NCBI GenBank assembly: GCA_026182355.1
Contig: JAPFBL010000049.1
Location: forward strand, 5,105,001 to 5,169,000
DNA from: Hermatobates lingyangjiaoensis
Lineage: Eukaryota; Arthropoda; Insecta; Hemiptera; Hermatobatidae
DNA: 64,000 nucleotides
Direction of reading: 5' to 3'
This document shows, piece by piece, positions 24,419 through 37,105 of this stretch. Position 1 is the first letter of the stretch; every line of letters begins with the position of its first letter. Below the pieces are notes generated by a model. That model did not search any database and had not been told where the DNA came from. It worked only from the letters and a program-made list of their open reading frames with translations. The position numbers and the translations under genes are program-made.

Positions 24419-25333
24419 CGAGGTATGTAAATAAAGTAGTGAGACTGATTTTTTTTTAAATTTTCTATTCAAATACAATTACAATGTGATATTGTCACCT
24501 TCAAAATAGTTCCCTTCGGAAGCCACACAGCGCTGGAGACGGTCCTTCCAATCATTGTAGCATTGCTGGAACTCGGATTCTGGAATGGCCTTCAGCTGGT
24601 CGGTTACAGCAGTTTGTATGTTTTGTAGTGTCCCGAAATGAGTTCCCTTGAGGTGATTTTTCAATCTCGGGAAGAGGAAAAAGTCACAAGGACTCAAGTC
24701 TGGTGAATAAGGAGGCTGAGGAGCAACAGGAATGTTTTTACTGGCCAAAAACTCGTTTATTGAGATGGCAGTGTGACAGGGCGCGTTGTCGTGATGCAAC
24801 ACCCACTTGTCTTTGATGTTTGGCCGCACACGAAGGACTCTTTTTCGAAGTCTTTCATTCTGACTGTCATTCTGACTGTCAAGCGTCGATCTGAACGCAC
24901 AAGGTTCCGTACTCTGTTGACATTTTCATCGGTGTTTGAACTTGAAGGCCTTCCGCTTCGTGGTTCATCTTCAATCGACTCTCTTCCTTCTGAAAATTCC
25001 TTAAACCACCGAAAAACCTGTGCCCTTGATAAAACACGTTCTCCATAGGCCTCCTGAAGTTTTTCAAAAGTTTCGGTTGCATTATGTCCAAGTCTGAAGC
25101 AAAATTTGATTGCACACCGCTGCTCAATTTTGAGGTCACTCATTTTTAAAACGCTCAAGAAAAAACCATTTCACGAAAACCAACGCTACGGACAAACAAA
25201 TGACTGTGGCGAGTTCAGATTCATACTGGAGGCGCATCACACGTGCACCTGACGCTACTCAAGGCCACGCGTCTCCAGCGTTGCCAGATCGAAAGCGACG
25301 TTGCCAGTCTCACTACTTTATTTACACACCTCG
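24419..25333 (-). mobile_element. mariner element, internally deleted, with intact terminal inverted repeats
   Basis: The 29-bp terminal repeats differ at one position: cgaggtatgtaaataaagta on the left, and the reverse complement of the right end. TA target duplications flank it (24417-24418 and 25334-25335). Total length is 915 bp, against about 1.3 kb for full mariners. The central part of the transposase gene is missing. Confidence 0.93.
24479..25158 (-). pseudogene. mariner transposase, internal deletion and frameshift
   Basis: The N-terminal part (MSDLKIEQRCAIKFCFRLGH, then EPRSGRPSSSNTDENVNRV) is the mariner helix-turn-helix region. The C-terminal part has VLHHDNAPCHTAIS and YSPDLSPCDFFLFPRLKNHL. 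The last two catalytic Asp are 34 residues apart (D34D). The block with the first catalytic Asp and the region around it is deleted. At the joint there is a tandem copy of attctgactgtc (about 24858-24881) and a frame change. It cannot encode an active enzyme. Confidence 0.9.
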
Positions 25334-25339
25334 TATTTT

Positions 25340-26225
25340 AGTTCACAAGTTCAATCTTTCTTTACATCATCAACAAAATATGTTAAAATGCTTTTACTGC
25401 ATACCCTGAATTTCTATGGTCGTATTAATGTACAAAATGAGTGAAAAATTCTTTTGATGAAGCAACCAGTACTTTGGCCCATGGTAAAACGAAGAGATAC
25501 TTGTAAAGTCACATTCTCCTTACTTTTATAGCGCTGCTCCAGACTGACGAATGACAGTAACAAGCTATGTCATGATATTAAGTCAAATGCAGTGACCCGT
25601 TTGTTTTTCCTTCTCTCCCTTCGAAACTTTAAAAATTATTAATTATATATTCATACATAAAAAATTTTCTAAGATGTGAATGAAATACGACCTGTTAGCT
25701 CGAGTTGATAGTTCCCTCTGTAAAGATATAAAAACATATTTCATTTTATAGACGACAAGATTTTAGAGTTTCATGCAGAAATTTTATCTTGACCAAAAGC
25801 TGTTATTTGGGAAGTAAAATGTTTCTATATTTTATTGGAAGGTACCTCAGTACGTTACAATCAAAATTCAAGATTCAGTCTTCAGTCAAGATTCAGTCAA
25901 TAGTAGACAAAATGCAAGATTGTCTACTATTAGGACAGCACAGGTAGTTTTTTTCTCTCTTTTGATATTTTTCGAGATCTATAATTTTTTGAGTTTCTGT
26001 AATTACAGAAACAATTCGGTACTCATAATATTTTTATGAAAAATCAAATAATTGAGTCATTTAAAAAGATCAGGATCAAGTCAAAGCGACTAGTGTGACG
26101 AGGAATTTCGTCTTCATCATACAAAACTGGTCATATTCGAACACCGAATATTCCGTATTAATGGCAGATACGCTACATAATACTGTTATGATAATAGGAG
26201 ACTGAAATACTTATTGTTACTTTAT
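25340..26225. other. no gene recognised
   Basis: AT-rich DNA with a short direct repeat of aagattcagtc around 25868-25900 and a stretch (caagattgtctactattag) repeated in part in reverse. No coding signal. Confidence 0.5.
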
Positions 26226-26380
26226 ATATGCAAAGTATAGTTATCGTGAAAAAAATTGATCTTGAAATTATAACAGATTTACATGTTTTGACGTCTCAAA
26301 AGTTGTTTTATGACGTTTTTTCAATGATGTCTGTGTGTAGGTGGGCGAGTGTGTATCCGAAAGTACAGTTAAAATATATA
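26226..26380 (-). repeat. family A repeat, inverted end fragment
   Basis: Reads gcaaagtatagttatcgtga, then ttacatgttttgacgtctca and a gggcgagtgtgtatccgaaag block. These are the tail of family A in reverse. Confidence 0.55.
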
Positions 26381-26639
26381 AATAATTGTCATATCTAGAA
26401 GGCAAATTAACTTTTCTTTTTTAAAAGACATTTTTTTTAAAAATCATTCCCTGCCGTAGCACTTGCAGTGAGTCCTTCTATTTTCACCTCGATAAACTTA
26501 CCTTGAATTTCTTTGAAAGAGTTTTTATAATCTGAGATAACTCCTGGGAAACGAACTGTTCTGTCAAGGAACGATTAAATTATACATATAAATAATCACT
26601 AAATTGTTAACAAAATATTAACGATTAAATACATATAAA

Positions 26640-27179
26640 TCGCCTCACTATATAAAGTGATACAGCTACTGCAAAACAGAAGTTTTTGTCAATTGAAGTA
26701 GGCTTCGTTCCTTCCTTCATGGAAGGATATTTCCATGGTAGGCCCGGGTCAAACAACTTTGATAGTAAGGTTACTGCACTATGCAGTGCGGTAGAAAACT
26801 TTAACCACTTCAGTGATCCCAAAAAGGTTGTGTCCTTTTGAAACTTAACTTCAAGCTGTCATATCCCCTTTCATCAAATTAAGATTTTAGTGTAAGTTGC
26901 TTTAGAGACTCTTCTCCAACTTCAAACAATTACAGAGATATTTCTGCAAACAGTGCGAGGGTACTGTTGCCTGGAAAGCCACCTATGTGCTGACAAAACT
27001 AGTTAAAGAGGGATCTGCCTTTCCCTAATATAATTTACCTATTACCTACATCATGCAGCTTTTTGAACCAACATTAAATGGTGAAAGCAAGCTGGAAAGC
27101 GTCTGCTGCAGGCAAACGATGGTAATCTATTATAAATCCGGTGTCTGGGCATGCTGCTGGAGATGGCTAAAAGGTAGCC
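26640..27179. other. GC-richer stretch, not identified
   Basis: Less AT-rich than its neighbours, with short open frames on both strands. It may be the 5' part of the PLE that follows, but no motif is clear. Confidence 0.3.
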
Positions 27180-27450
27180 TATTTGCAGAGCAGATGGTGC
27201 ATTGAATTATATATGATTAAAGGCGACTTTCTAACAAAATTAAATTCTTTAGTGCCAACAATCCAATTCACAAGAGAAGAAGAAGTAAATTGTAAATTGC
27301 CCTACTTAGGCGTTTTTATCCATAAACGCACTAGAGAGTTACGTTTTTGTGTTTATAAGAAACCCACCATGTACCTGCTTACCTCTGTCCATCCCAAAGT
27401 TGTTAAAATATCTGTTCATAGACATGTGTTTTGGAGAGATATATGAGTTC
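27180..27450 (+). pseudogene. Penelope-like reverse transcriptase fragment
   Basis: The open frame reads GDFLTKLNSLVPTIQFTREE, then KLPYLGVFIHKRTRELRFCV and YKKPTMYL. This matches the FLxxLNS..P.IQFT.E.E....LP(F/Y)LDV...R......VYRKPT region at the end of the PLE reverse transcriptase. The catalytic YxDD part is not preserved. Confidence 0.8.
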
Positions 27451-28311
27451 GCTCTCCTGTATTCCTTAATATTAACATTACTTGTATTATTCACTTATTA
27501 AAATATCTTCCCGTTAAACTTTATTAGGTACTAGAAACGGTTAATATATCTTACAATTTATGTACATAGTTGTTAACAGTATCTTGTATATTTGAAATAA
27601 ACGCACAGTTTTGAGATTTTCGAATAGAAAACCTAGAAACCTAGGTGGGGTCCTAAAAACCGAGATCTAGGTGGAAAAACCCATTAGTGGGAGCCCTGGT
27701 AGTGAGTGAGTTGTAGAAGGTAATTTTGTTTTCATATTTATTTTATTCATAATATTTCTCTCTCTTAAAATTAGTTAATGTATTTCTTGTCTATAGCTTC
27801 ATTGAAAATGAGGCCTAATTTATTTGCCCTATACTCGGAAATACGAGAATTCTGATCTCGTATATTGATCAGAAATGTTAAACAAATCTGCAGTATGAAG
27901 GATTGATTGATTGAATGAGTGTTACTGAGACACTGCGGTTACAGTTGTGAACTTACCGCCGAAGAGAGAGGACGGGTACTTAGTGAATATAGTCGAGGAA
28001 ATGTGGCTGCATGTCAAAAATAATTATTTGTTTTCCCTAAATAGGTATATTTCCGTAGACATCTTTAAATGTCACTGTGATATGGGAGTGACTATTTATT
28101 TTCTGTGTTCTGTGTTTTTAACTTAATACATGGATTCCATTCATTTAATTTCATTTCATTACTTTTACAATTGAATAGCATGCATTTCTTGCAAAATATC
28201 TGACTGAAGTTGACTTCTGATAGACTGGTATGAAATATTAGTTTTGCTTCAGTCTCAAAATGGTTTTATTGAAGTGTATAAAGTTGATATTAATTAGTTA
28301 ATTATGTAATC
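27451..28311. other. no gene recognised
   Basis: AT-rich DNA after the PLE fragment. Tail wording of the PLE may extend to about 27700; no further motif seen. Confidence 0.4.
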
Positions 28312-28450
28312 TATCTATATACTTATAAAACTATGATGGCCGATCTTGTTTGTTTCCTTGCTACCGTGCATTGTCTGAATAAGTAATAAAATATACGGAA
28401 ATTTTGTGGGAATGGAACCCACGACATTGGCATTGTGAGCCAGAGAACTT
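28312..28450. repeat. short interspersed element, family S1 copy 1
   Basis: Starts atctatatacttataaaact and holds gtgggaatggaacccac, whose reverse resembles a tRNA B box. A second copy with the same head and the same gtgggaatcgaacccac block is at 59552-59665. Either a small Helitron or a tRNA-derived SINE. Confidence 0.45.
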
Positions 28451-28591
28451 TTTCCAAAACCCGATATAAATAACGTCTTCTATACTAATAAAGTTCTGTT
28501 GATCATTATTGCTTGCTACTTGTTTGTTTACACACAGGCGAGACTTGGAATACCTGTTAATTTCATTATATGCAGATTATTTATATAAATA

Positions 28592-29188
28592 CTAGCCGAC
28601 GTTGCCGTCTTTGACGGGTATTTTACAATAATTCAGAGATGATGCAGGTATTTCAAAATATTATTAGAAAAATTGTAGAATAAAAGAAAATATATTTATT
28701 AGCACAGTGTTAAGTGAGTACCTCTGCATACACCACATTAGCAGTCTCTCTTTCAGGTGCATGGAAGAAAGAGAGTTGGAACTATTGACTCTTGAGCAAG
28801 CAACATACAGTCAACCGTGTGAGAAACACTTGGTCTTCCTGACTTTCACTCCTGCCGTAGACGAAGTTTGGCCTTGTGGCTTATTTACCGTCATTGTGAA
28901 ACATACGCTGACGGGAAATTGCAACCGTTTGAATTGAAAGGGACAGTTGCTAGGTCTCAAGGGTATGTGTGTATGTGAGGTATAAACACTGACTCCCTAG
29001 TACCACACCCAGTCATGATATCAGCCTCTATGACGTTTCTGTGGAAAGCTGAATTAGGAGTCGTGTTCCGTTGCATATTTTTCTAAGGTAGGATTCGGTT
29101 TCTCTAATGTATGAATCGTAAAGATAACTTGAAATTAGTCAGTTCTAAGCAATGTACAGATGAAACCTTTCTTTTATTTTTATATAGA
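28592..29188 (-). mobile_element. Helitron family H2, copy b (both ends present)
   Basis: A 597-bp copy on minus. The 5' end TCTATATAAAAATAAAAG is preceded by A and the 3' end CTAG followed by T. A short hairpin ccgtc-aaa-gacgg lies about 12 bp before the end, as in Helitrons. The frame reads FKRLQFPVSVCFTMTVNKPQ, GQTSSTAG, KCFSHG, then after a stop LYVACSRVNSS, the end of a Helitron/Pif1-type helicase. Confidence 0.8.
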
Positions 29189-30444
29189 TTAAAGAAAACA
29201 TTTTGTAAAATATTACTATACAAATAACGGCATTAAAAAAATCTGGAGTGGCCTACACTCAACTTTGCTATAAGTAACCATAATATCATACTTCTTGGGC
29301 ATATAATATATAATGTTCTATTTAAGTATCATATAAATGTCATATAAATTTATATGACATTTATGTATGCCATTAAGTATCATATAATTTTAAGTATCAT
29401 ATCATAGAGAGATGTTTATTAGTCTTTCATTCCTGTAGGTAGTACAGATAGTGATTGATTCACTTATCAATATATATGCTTACTTTTGTATATCACACCA
29501 CTGATGAGTATAATATCATGCAAAAGTAATAACATTTTTGAAAAGCGAAAAGGTAGATTTCGTGTTACGAAATAATCTCTTACAGGAGAACATGACTTCT
29601 GTTCTAGTAGCCAATGGATTTCTTACATACTTTACCTGACCTTCTTCTACATCGAATATTTAAGACAAATTTTTCCATTTTAAACAAAAAAATACTCCTA
29701 TTTTTTCTGAAAAACATCAGAAAAATCGAAGGGAATATATTGTTTTAAGATCATTTTTAATTTAAGATGTAGGATAATTACATTTATTTTTCTTCAAATA
29801 ATGTTTTCCATTTTGAATATGTTTTACATTTTTGGTGCTTTATAGAATTATTATATTGGGAATTTTATAGCTTCCTAGTATTTAATAAAATCACTTTCCT
29901 TTTCCTCATTCAAAAATCTTATAGACCAATTTACTTTAAGCAAGTGTTATCTTTTTCGTGCGCGCTGTACTCTGTTATAATGTTGCTGTGAATGTATATT
30001 GAGAAAAAGTATACAAAGCCGGCTATTCAGTATAATTTAAAACTTTTATAGTTTGGAGCTTCTAATTTTTAAAAATAATAAATATGAATTATTAGACTAA
30101 CTAATAATTCAAATTTATGAATTATTATTATTATTATTGTTATTAATATAATTATTATTATTAACATAATTTTCTTTCTTGATGAAAGAGTCCATTCCTC
30201 ACATTTCAATATTACCAAAAGATACTATGATTCATAAAAACAATTATTTATCTGATATTAAGTAATACCACTTTTGTGTAAAATATCAACTTGATCCATC
30301 AAAGATTCTGGACCGCAGCGTGGTAAAAAGCAATGGTAACATAATTACCCACTCACTCAAACTTTAGTCGAGACATTAAATTTATTAATTGAAAAATTCG
30401 TTCCCTGTGACAACGAAGAGGCCGATAACAACTACAATCAACAC

Positions 30445-31717
30445 GTGAGAACTAAATCAAAACTGAGTATTTCTACTGAAAATGACCTACCCTTCACTAA
30501 ACATGAAGTGGAGCAAGTTATTAAATCTTTTGACAATAAAAAGACTCCCGGAAAGGATGGCCATACTCAACATATAGTGCAACAGGTATTCATAAACTAT
30601 CCCAAAAGTCTAGTGACATATTACAACGAATGTCTCAAGAGGGGAGTGTTCCCGAATATATGGAAAAAATCTGTTATTAAGTCCGTAATTAAGGCAGGCA
30701 AGGAACATGACAACACGGTGGAAAAATTCAGGCCCATCAGTTTACTGTCTCTGTGGCGAAAGGTCCTGGAAAAACTGTTCGTAAACAGAATCATGATGCA
30801 TTTATACAGAAACCATCTACTAAGCGACAGGCAATTTGGGTTTACACCACAGAAGTACAGTGGATGCTTTAATGTCAGTAAAGAGGTACAGTCAAGAAGG
30901 TCTAGACAATAGAGCAATTGTAGCTCTAATAGCACTTGACGTCAGGGGAGCTTTTGATGCAGCATGGTGGCCCTCAATATTATCACAGCTCCAGGATTTT
31001 CGTTGTCCCCGAAACCTTTATCAACTAACTGTTGACTACTTTAATAATAGAGAAGCAAAGATTAAGACGAATACGTGTACTATAAAAAGAAGAGTCACAA
31101 AGGGATGTCCGCAGGGATCCTGCGGTGGCTCTGGTTTCTGGATCAACCAGTATGATTCATTGCTTAAATAAGACTTTCCTCGTGGCTCTCTAGTCACAGC
31201 ATTTGCAGACGACCTAGTAATAGCGGTGAAAGGCTCAACTGTTGCTGAAGTCGAATGTATGGAGAACGAAGTACTACGAGTTGTTGAAATGTGGGGAACA
31301 AATAACAAGGTACAATTTAATAATGACAAATCAAAAATTCTTTTAATAACCAGAAAACAGGTTAACTTGGATCTTTCTTTTTATATGGGTAGGGACAAAC
31401 TAGAAATGGTCAACGAATTGAAATACCTTGGAATAATATTTGATCGTAAACTCAATTGGAACAAACACATCAATTATATGACTCAGAAATAATTGAAACT
31501 GGTTAACTGCTTGTCTAGTTCAGCTAAAGTATATTGGGGCCTTGGTCCGGAAGCCCTGCAAATTATATATGAAGGTGCTTTAATTCCTTTGCTAACTTAC
31601 GGTATTCCTGTATGGCAGAACGGGTTAAAGGTTAAGTATAATGAAATTAAGTATATTAGAGTGCAGAGGTTATTCTTATTAAGAATTATAAGGGGATTTA
31701 AAACCTATTTCACTTAA
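30445..31717 (+). pseudogene. R1-type LINE reverse transcriptase
   Basis: Wording in order: PFTKHEVEQVIKSFDNKKTP and GKDG; FRPISLLSLWRKVLEKLFVN; a one-frame shift near 30840; ALIALDVRGAFDAAWW; VTKGCPQGSCGGSGFW; an in-frame stop at 31169; AFADDLVIAV (catalytic FADD); ELKYLGIIFDRKLNW; a stop at 31490; IIYEGALIPLLTYGIPVW. Only a few lesions break an otherwise readable enzyme, so this is a fairly recent insertion. Confidence 0.85.
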
Positions 31718-31871
31718 AGCTGCAGAACTATCTAGAGAATACTTCATCTATAAAGGTCAAGACACAGAGTTTAACGAGAACATTGAGATACCTACTCCGC
31801 CATTCAGATGGATTCATCCTGCTTTTATTTATGAAAATAGTTTAATATTAAATAAAACGTAAGATCAAGAA

Positions 31872-32522
31872 ACATTAGAAATTTACACAGATGGCAGTCG
31901 GATGGAAAATCAGGTAGGCTGTGCTTTTGTTATTTACAGAAATGGAGTTGTGCTTGCGGAAGATCACTATAGACTTGACGACAAATGTAGCAATAATCAG
32001 ACAGAACAACTGGCCATATATAAATCTGTACAATGGGTCCTGAGAGGAAGAGAAGTAAACTCTATGAGTCTCTCCTCCAGGACAATAGTCGTCAAAACGG
32101 ACAGTATAGTAGGAGTAGATAGCTTAGTGAACTCAAAATGCCACATGCCACTTATTGAAAATATCAGACAGATTTGTGTGAAGCTATATAACAAACATCA
32201 CTGCAGAACTTTGTTTTAGTGGATTAGAGCTCATGTGGGGATAGAGGGTAATGAGAGGGCAGACCTGTTGGCTAAAAGAGCTTGCCAGTCTGATCTCCCA
32301 AAATCCTACAGTAATATTCCCACAAGCTATATCAAAAAAGTGATGAATGAGATATCTATGCAGAAATGGGAACATGACTGGTCATTCTCTACCAAAGGTC
32401 TCTACACAAAATCATTTTTCCCATCAGTCCAGTCACAAAAAAAACAAGAGCAATATAGCTATAACGCACACAACAACACAGGCACTGTCCGGTCATGGCC
32501 GAACCAAGGTCTACTTGAGTAG
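31872..32522 (+). pseudogene. LINE RNase H domain and C-terminal region
   Basis: LEIYTDGSRMENQVGCAFV opens the domain (first catalytic Asp). NNQTEQLAIY holds the Glu, VVKTDSIVGVDSL the second Asp, and after a stop HVGIEGNERADLLAKRA the last Asp. The tail is broken near 32520 and continues in another frame with a C..C..STPQTWNH-type stretch. Confidence 0.8.
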
Positions 32523-33070
32523 ATTTCATATAATAGATAATGACTGCTGTCCATGTGACAACTCAACACCCCAGACGTGGAACCACATCATGTGGCCCGA
32601 TCCTTGATCAGGAACGACATGGTTTTGTGAGTTTTGCAGTAAGGACGGGAAACGCCTGGCCTCCAGAAAATAGTGAATTAGTTAAAAACAGTGAAATGTT
32701 TAATTACTTTGAAGAGTTTATAAGAAAATTAGACTTCAATAAAATTTTATAGTAGTGTAATATATATTATAGTAAAATAGATATAGATAATTATAATTTA
32801 ATACATTTAGAATTAAATAAGTATTTCAAATAATTGTAACTGTAACACTAATTTAGGAGCAATTGTAAATAAATTTAGAAATACAATAACAATATTTATA
32901 TGGAGCATGCTGTAAATAAATGAATTTAAAAAAAAATCACCCACCCACCCATCCACCCACACACGCAAAGACATCATTGAAAAACTTTGGGACCTCAAAA
33001 CATGTAATTCCGTCAAAATCTAGAGATCGTTTTTTTACGATCACTATACTTTACTTATAGTAACGTAAAA

Positions 33071-34188
33071 ATGAAGAACCATGAATAATTCTCTTAACAT
33101 AATTCAGGTAAATTAATGACTCCAGATGTAAAGTCTATTACCGATATGGAATAAACCTAACCAGTTCTTTTCTACGAAAGATCTTAGGGTTGCCGATCTT
33201 AGTTCCGATTTTGGAAACTAATTGTTGTTTAGAATTTTTTTTTTATTCCAAGCATTTACTGTTAATTCTTATTATACATATATATAAAACAAATTTTATT
33301 TATCAGGAATTGGTCAGTCTTCCAGGTTGAAATCAAACTTTGAAAGCAAACTTTGAAAATTTTTTTTAAAAGACGTAGTTGGAACCTTCGTATTAACCAG
33401 ATGTATTGAATTCCGAAAGTATGTATAATAAACCATTACATTAGAGGTTTAAAATGAATAATTTTGGGAACAGAAACTTGAAAACAAATGTTAGCATAAA
33501 TACGAATATTCTAAAGTATTATTATAAAAAGACATACCTTTTATTAATGTTATTTTTGTTGGGTAAAAGAAATTGATATTTCAATTTTTACAGGGTTTGT
33601 TTTAAATATTATTGAGTGTGTATATAACTTGTATTGATGTTTTATTTATTTATGTGCTATAATAAATGAAATTTTTCATTTTTATATGATTTTTTGTTTT
33701 ATTAAATGTACTTTGTGTTTATATACTTTCGGAATGGTCCTGAATCATGTTAAGAATACTATATCAAAAGCTTGGGCCACATAAAAATCTTTATTTTCAT
33801 GACTTAATTAAACGAAACAGCAATAATAGTTATCCCTGTCAATTACATTCAGTGAATTTATGTTATTAACTGTTGCTATAATTTTTTACACTGAATGACA
33901 CAAGGGGTCACGGGGTCGTCTGTATTATTGATAAAGTTTGTTTAAAATGAAGCTAATTTTAAAACTTTATTCCGTTTTAATATGTTCATTAATTAATGTA
34001 CTGAAAAGAGTAAATATCGTTGTTTTATTTCAGTGTTTGTAGGTAATCTAATCTTAATATTCTGCTTAATTTTTAGCATGTTTGCTTGATTATGACTTAG
34101 AATGTTGCTTGTAAAATGTGTCATCGGGATGTTGGGTTGATTGTTTAAGGCGGTAGAAAGTGAGAAGGGTTTGGTTGAGAAGGTAGGG
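33071..34188. other. flank of the VWC gene; no gene seen
   Basis: AT-rich until about 34130, then a purine-rich, GC-richer stretch that probably belongs to the 5' UTR or promoter of the VWC gene. No TATA-like element can be singled out with confidence. Confidence 0.4.
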
Positions 34189-34276
34189 ATGGGCGGCGAG
34201 TGGAGAGGGGTCTGTCTTCTCAGTCTGGTCGGCATGGTGCTCCTCGTCCTCATGCCCCTCATCCTCTTCTGCCCAG
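34189..34276 (+). CDS. VWC-gene exon 1: start codon and signal peptide
   Basis: The first ATG in an otherwise open frame (34189, gggATGg). It encodes MGGEWRGVCLLSLVGMVLLV and further Leu/Met-rich residues to FCP, a typical signal peptide or anchor. It is far more GC-rich than its surroundings. It ends cca-g before gtacag (phase 1), which matches the split codon opening the 44275 exon (GAT, Asp). Extra symmetric exons between the two cannot be excluded. Confidence 0.7.
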
Positions 34277-36307
34277 GTACAGTCGCATTCCTTCTCCCAC
34301 CACACACACCAACAACACTCAACTCCTCGCTCATTCATGTCTTTAACTCATCACCGTACGTACAGACCCTAATCAACACACATCCATTATTATTTTAATA
34401 GTCAAGTTCATTTTTTACACTTTTAGAGATTAACTTTATACAAACGATTTTCCATTCCTATCTAAGTTATAACAAAACTGTTGCATTTAAACTTAAGTAT
34501 GCCTGTGTCTTCTAAGATGAAGTGTTAGGATTTCTTTTGTCCGGTTGGCCTACATCATGTGTGACTCACAACACATAATCCTACTTTCTTCACCTGGATT
34601 TCTTACGATACCTTCTTATTGCTGTGGATATGTCTTCAAAAACTAAATAATATATTATAACTCAAATAATTTATTTTTATATAATAATATGTTTTTATTA
34701 AGCATAACATGTATTCATTTACAATACATTTTTAATAATGAAATAATTTATTTTCATTGCTTTCAATTATATTATAGGATGAATTAATCAAGTGATAAAT
34801 TTGTTTACAGGTTAACTTACTTGGTGAACATATATGATTCGAAATGATTGTTGTTGAAAAATTGCAGTCATTATATGTTTTAAATTGAGTGTCTTTATTT
34901 CTAATTGGTTTATTAAATAATTGAATATCATTTTAATAATACTTTTAATATTTCAATAACTTTTATTTTTGGTAAGTAATTTATTGACAATAAAAAGATA
35001 AATTGGTCATGAAAGAGTGCAGGAAGGCTCAGAGCGAGAATAGAGACTGTTTGGCACTGTAGAAAATAGATGTAGAGCAGTGGAAATTTGATATAATTAT
35101 TATTTAATTCTTTAATAACAACGATTACTGGAAGCAGTATATTATTATACTTTTAGAAAATCTAAGAAATGGAATTGGAAAACTGGTCAGCTCTGATTTT
35201 AATTTAATATTGCTTTATCATACGTAATATATATATATATATATGAGTTAGCTTTGAGTTAGCTTCAGCTACTCAAAGGGACTACTTCTGCCGGATGTCG
35301 ACGACTGTCGAAATATCGTTGTGAGTCTTTTTTGTGTGTGTCTTTATTTGTTTTTCTCTTTCCTGTGTGAACTATATATATATTTATAAAGATTTCACAT
35401 AAACACGTGAAATAACAATCAATGATCAAACCACAATAAGAATTGGGAAAACAAGACTAAGATCTTAGTGAAAACAAGACCCAAGTTCGTTGGGTTTTTG
35501 ACTCTGACGATGACCACTTGTTACGGTTGAAAGATCTTAGTCTTGTTTTCCCATTTCTTATTGTGGTTTGATCATTTATATACATACAAAATAAATTTTG
35601 TTTACAAAATACAAAATAACTTCTAATTTTATTTTGTTTCTACTTCACAGTTGATACTTTTATCATATATATATGGTGATTTAATTTTTAATTTAAACCC
35701 TGAATTGAGGAAAAGATTTCAAAATTTAGAAAAATATTTGACGAAGTTAAATCAAGTAGAAACCATATATATAAAAGAAAGGTTTTGTCTGTACATTGCT
35801 TAGAACTGACTAATTTCAAGATTTCTTTACTTTTCATACATTAGAGAAACTGAATCCACCTTTAGAAAAATTTCTGTCGGTTTGTCCACAAAATTTTGTC
35901 ACAAGTAAGACATTTGTGACATTTTGTCACTAGCCACCATATGACATAGCGAGAGGAAACTTTGACACTAGATTTGTGTATGTCTAACTTAATGTATATG
36001 CTCTTAATAGATTGATAATTCATTGCAGAAGCGAAGTTAAGGACTTTTATGCTGTATTTTTCTAACTTCACAGACATGTTTATTTTGAAAATACATATGT
36101 GTAGCAAGTAGTGTTGTTAAATCACAGACACAGAACAAAAGAACAAACACACTTACTGTCTCTAATTTTCGGTTGAACCGTCATCAGAAGAGTTAAGATA
36201 GGAACACCAAGCGCACTTGCAAAGTGACGGTTGGAGACGTTCCTTTGTTCTGTGTCTGTGATTTACCGTGAAACGTTTATATATATATATATATATATAC
36301 TCTTCCA

Positions 36308-36345
<38 letters not shown>

Positions 36346-37064
36346 TCCAAGACTAGGCAAACAACTTGATCTTAATATAGTGTTTTCTAATCGTAATAAC
36401 ATGGGCAATATATTAATAAAAAACTCTCCCAGGGAATTGGAGTCCGGTGGTATTTATAAAATTCGGTGCAAAAATTGCTATAAAATTTATATTGGCCAAA
36501 CTGGTAAATCATTAAAGAGACGTGTAAAGCAACACCAATACAACGTAAGTAGACAGGAAAAAAGTAGCGCCTTATTCTTGCATATAAACAATGAAAATCA
36601 TCATATTGATTGGACAGGAGCTAAATTATTATTATTACCTATGAAAAATCAATGTTGTTAAGAAATATTATTCAATCGTCTCTAATTAAATTTAATAGAT
36701 CAAATATTATAAACATTAGTAACGGTCTCTTCGTACTTGATACTTTCGTTACGAGAGCAATACCCTCTTCTAAGAGGGTTGACAGCTAGCGGATAGTTTT
36801 TACTCTTCCTTACTGTGCTCCTTTGTTTCCCCAAACATCCCTTTCTGGACATTAGTCCTTTCCTACGCTTTCACCCTTTTAAAATACTACTCTTCCCTCC
36901 CACTCTTCTCAACCTCTCACCAGATGTTTTTTGCATCTAGTGTTTCAGTTGGGTTTTTGACTCTGACGAAGACCGCTTGTTACGGTTGAAAGATCTTACT
37001 CTTGTTTTCCCATTTCATATTGTGATTTGATCATTAATTGTTGTTTCACGTGTTTATGTGAAAT

Positions 37065-37105
<41 letters not shown>

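Larger units (their letters stand above)
30331..32936 (+). mobile_element. R1-type non-LTR retrotransposon, 5' truncated
   Basis: Carries the reverse transcriptase and an RNase H domain and ends in an A-rich tail (aaaaaaaaat at 32927-32936). The endonuclease ORF part is missing. The order RT, then RNase H and the wording GCPQGSCGG.GFW fit the R1 clade. Confidence 0.8.
29234..33070 (+). repeat. family A repeat, copy A2, split by an R1-type LINE
   Basis: The left end atctggagtggcctacactc and the right end actatactttacttatag match copies A1 and A3. A LINE at about 30331-32936 separates the caaagattctggaccgcagcg block from the cacccacccaccc block, which are neighbours in copy A3. The LINE therefore landed in an existing copy. 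Confidence 0.7.

Noticed and set aside
24773..25048. 91-codon open frame on + inside the mariner
   Set aside because: Antisense shadow of the transposase remnant.
28395..28445. tRNA or tRNA fragment
   Set aside because: Only a B-box-like block is present and it recurs at 59.6 kb within a repeated unit, so it belongs to an interspersed element.
33993..34338. Two minus-strand open frames overlapping the signal-peptide exon
   Set aside because: The GC-rich patch is open on both strands. The + frame has a signal peptide, a good donor and matching phase; the minus frames have no recognisable domain.
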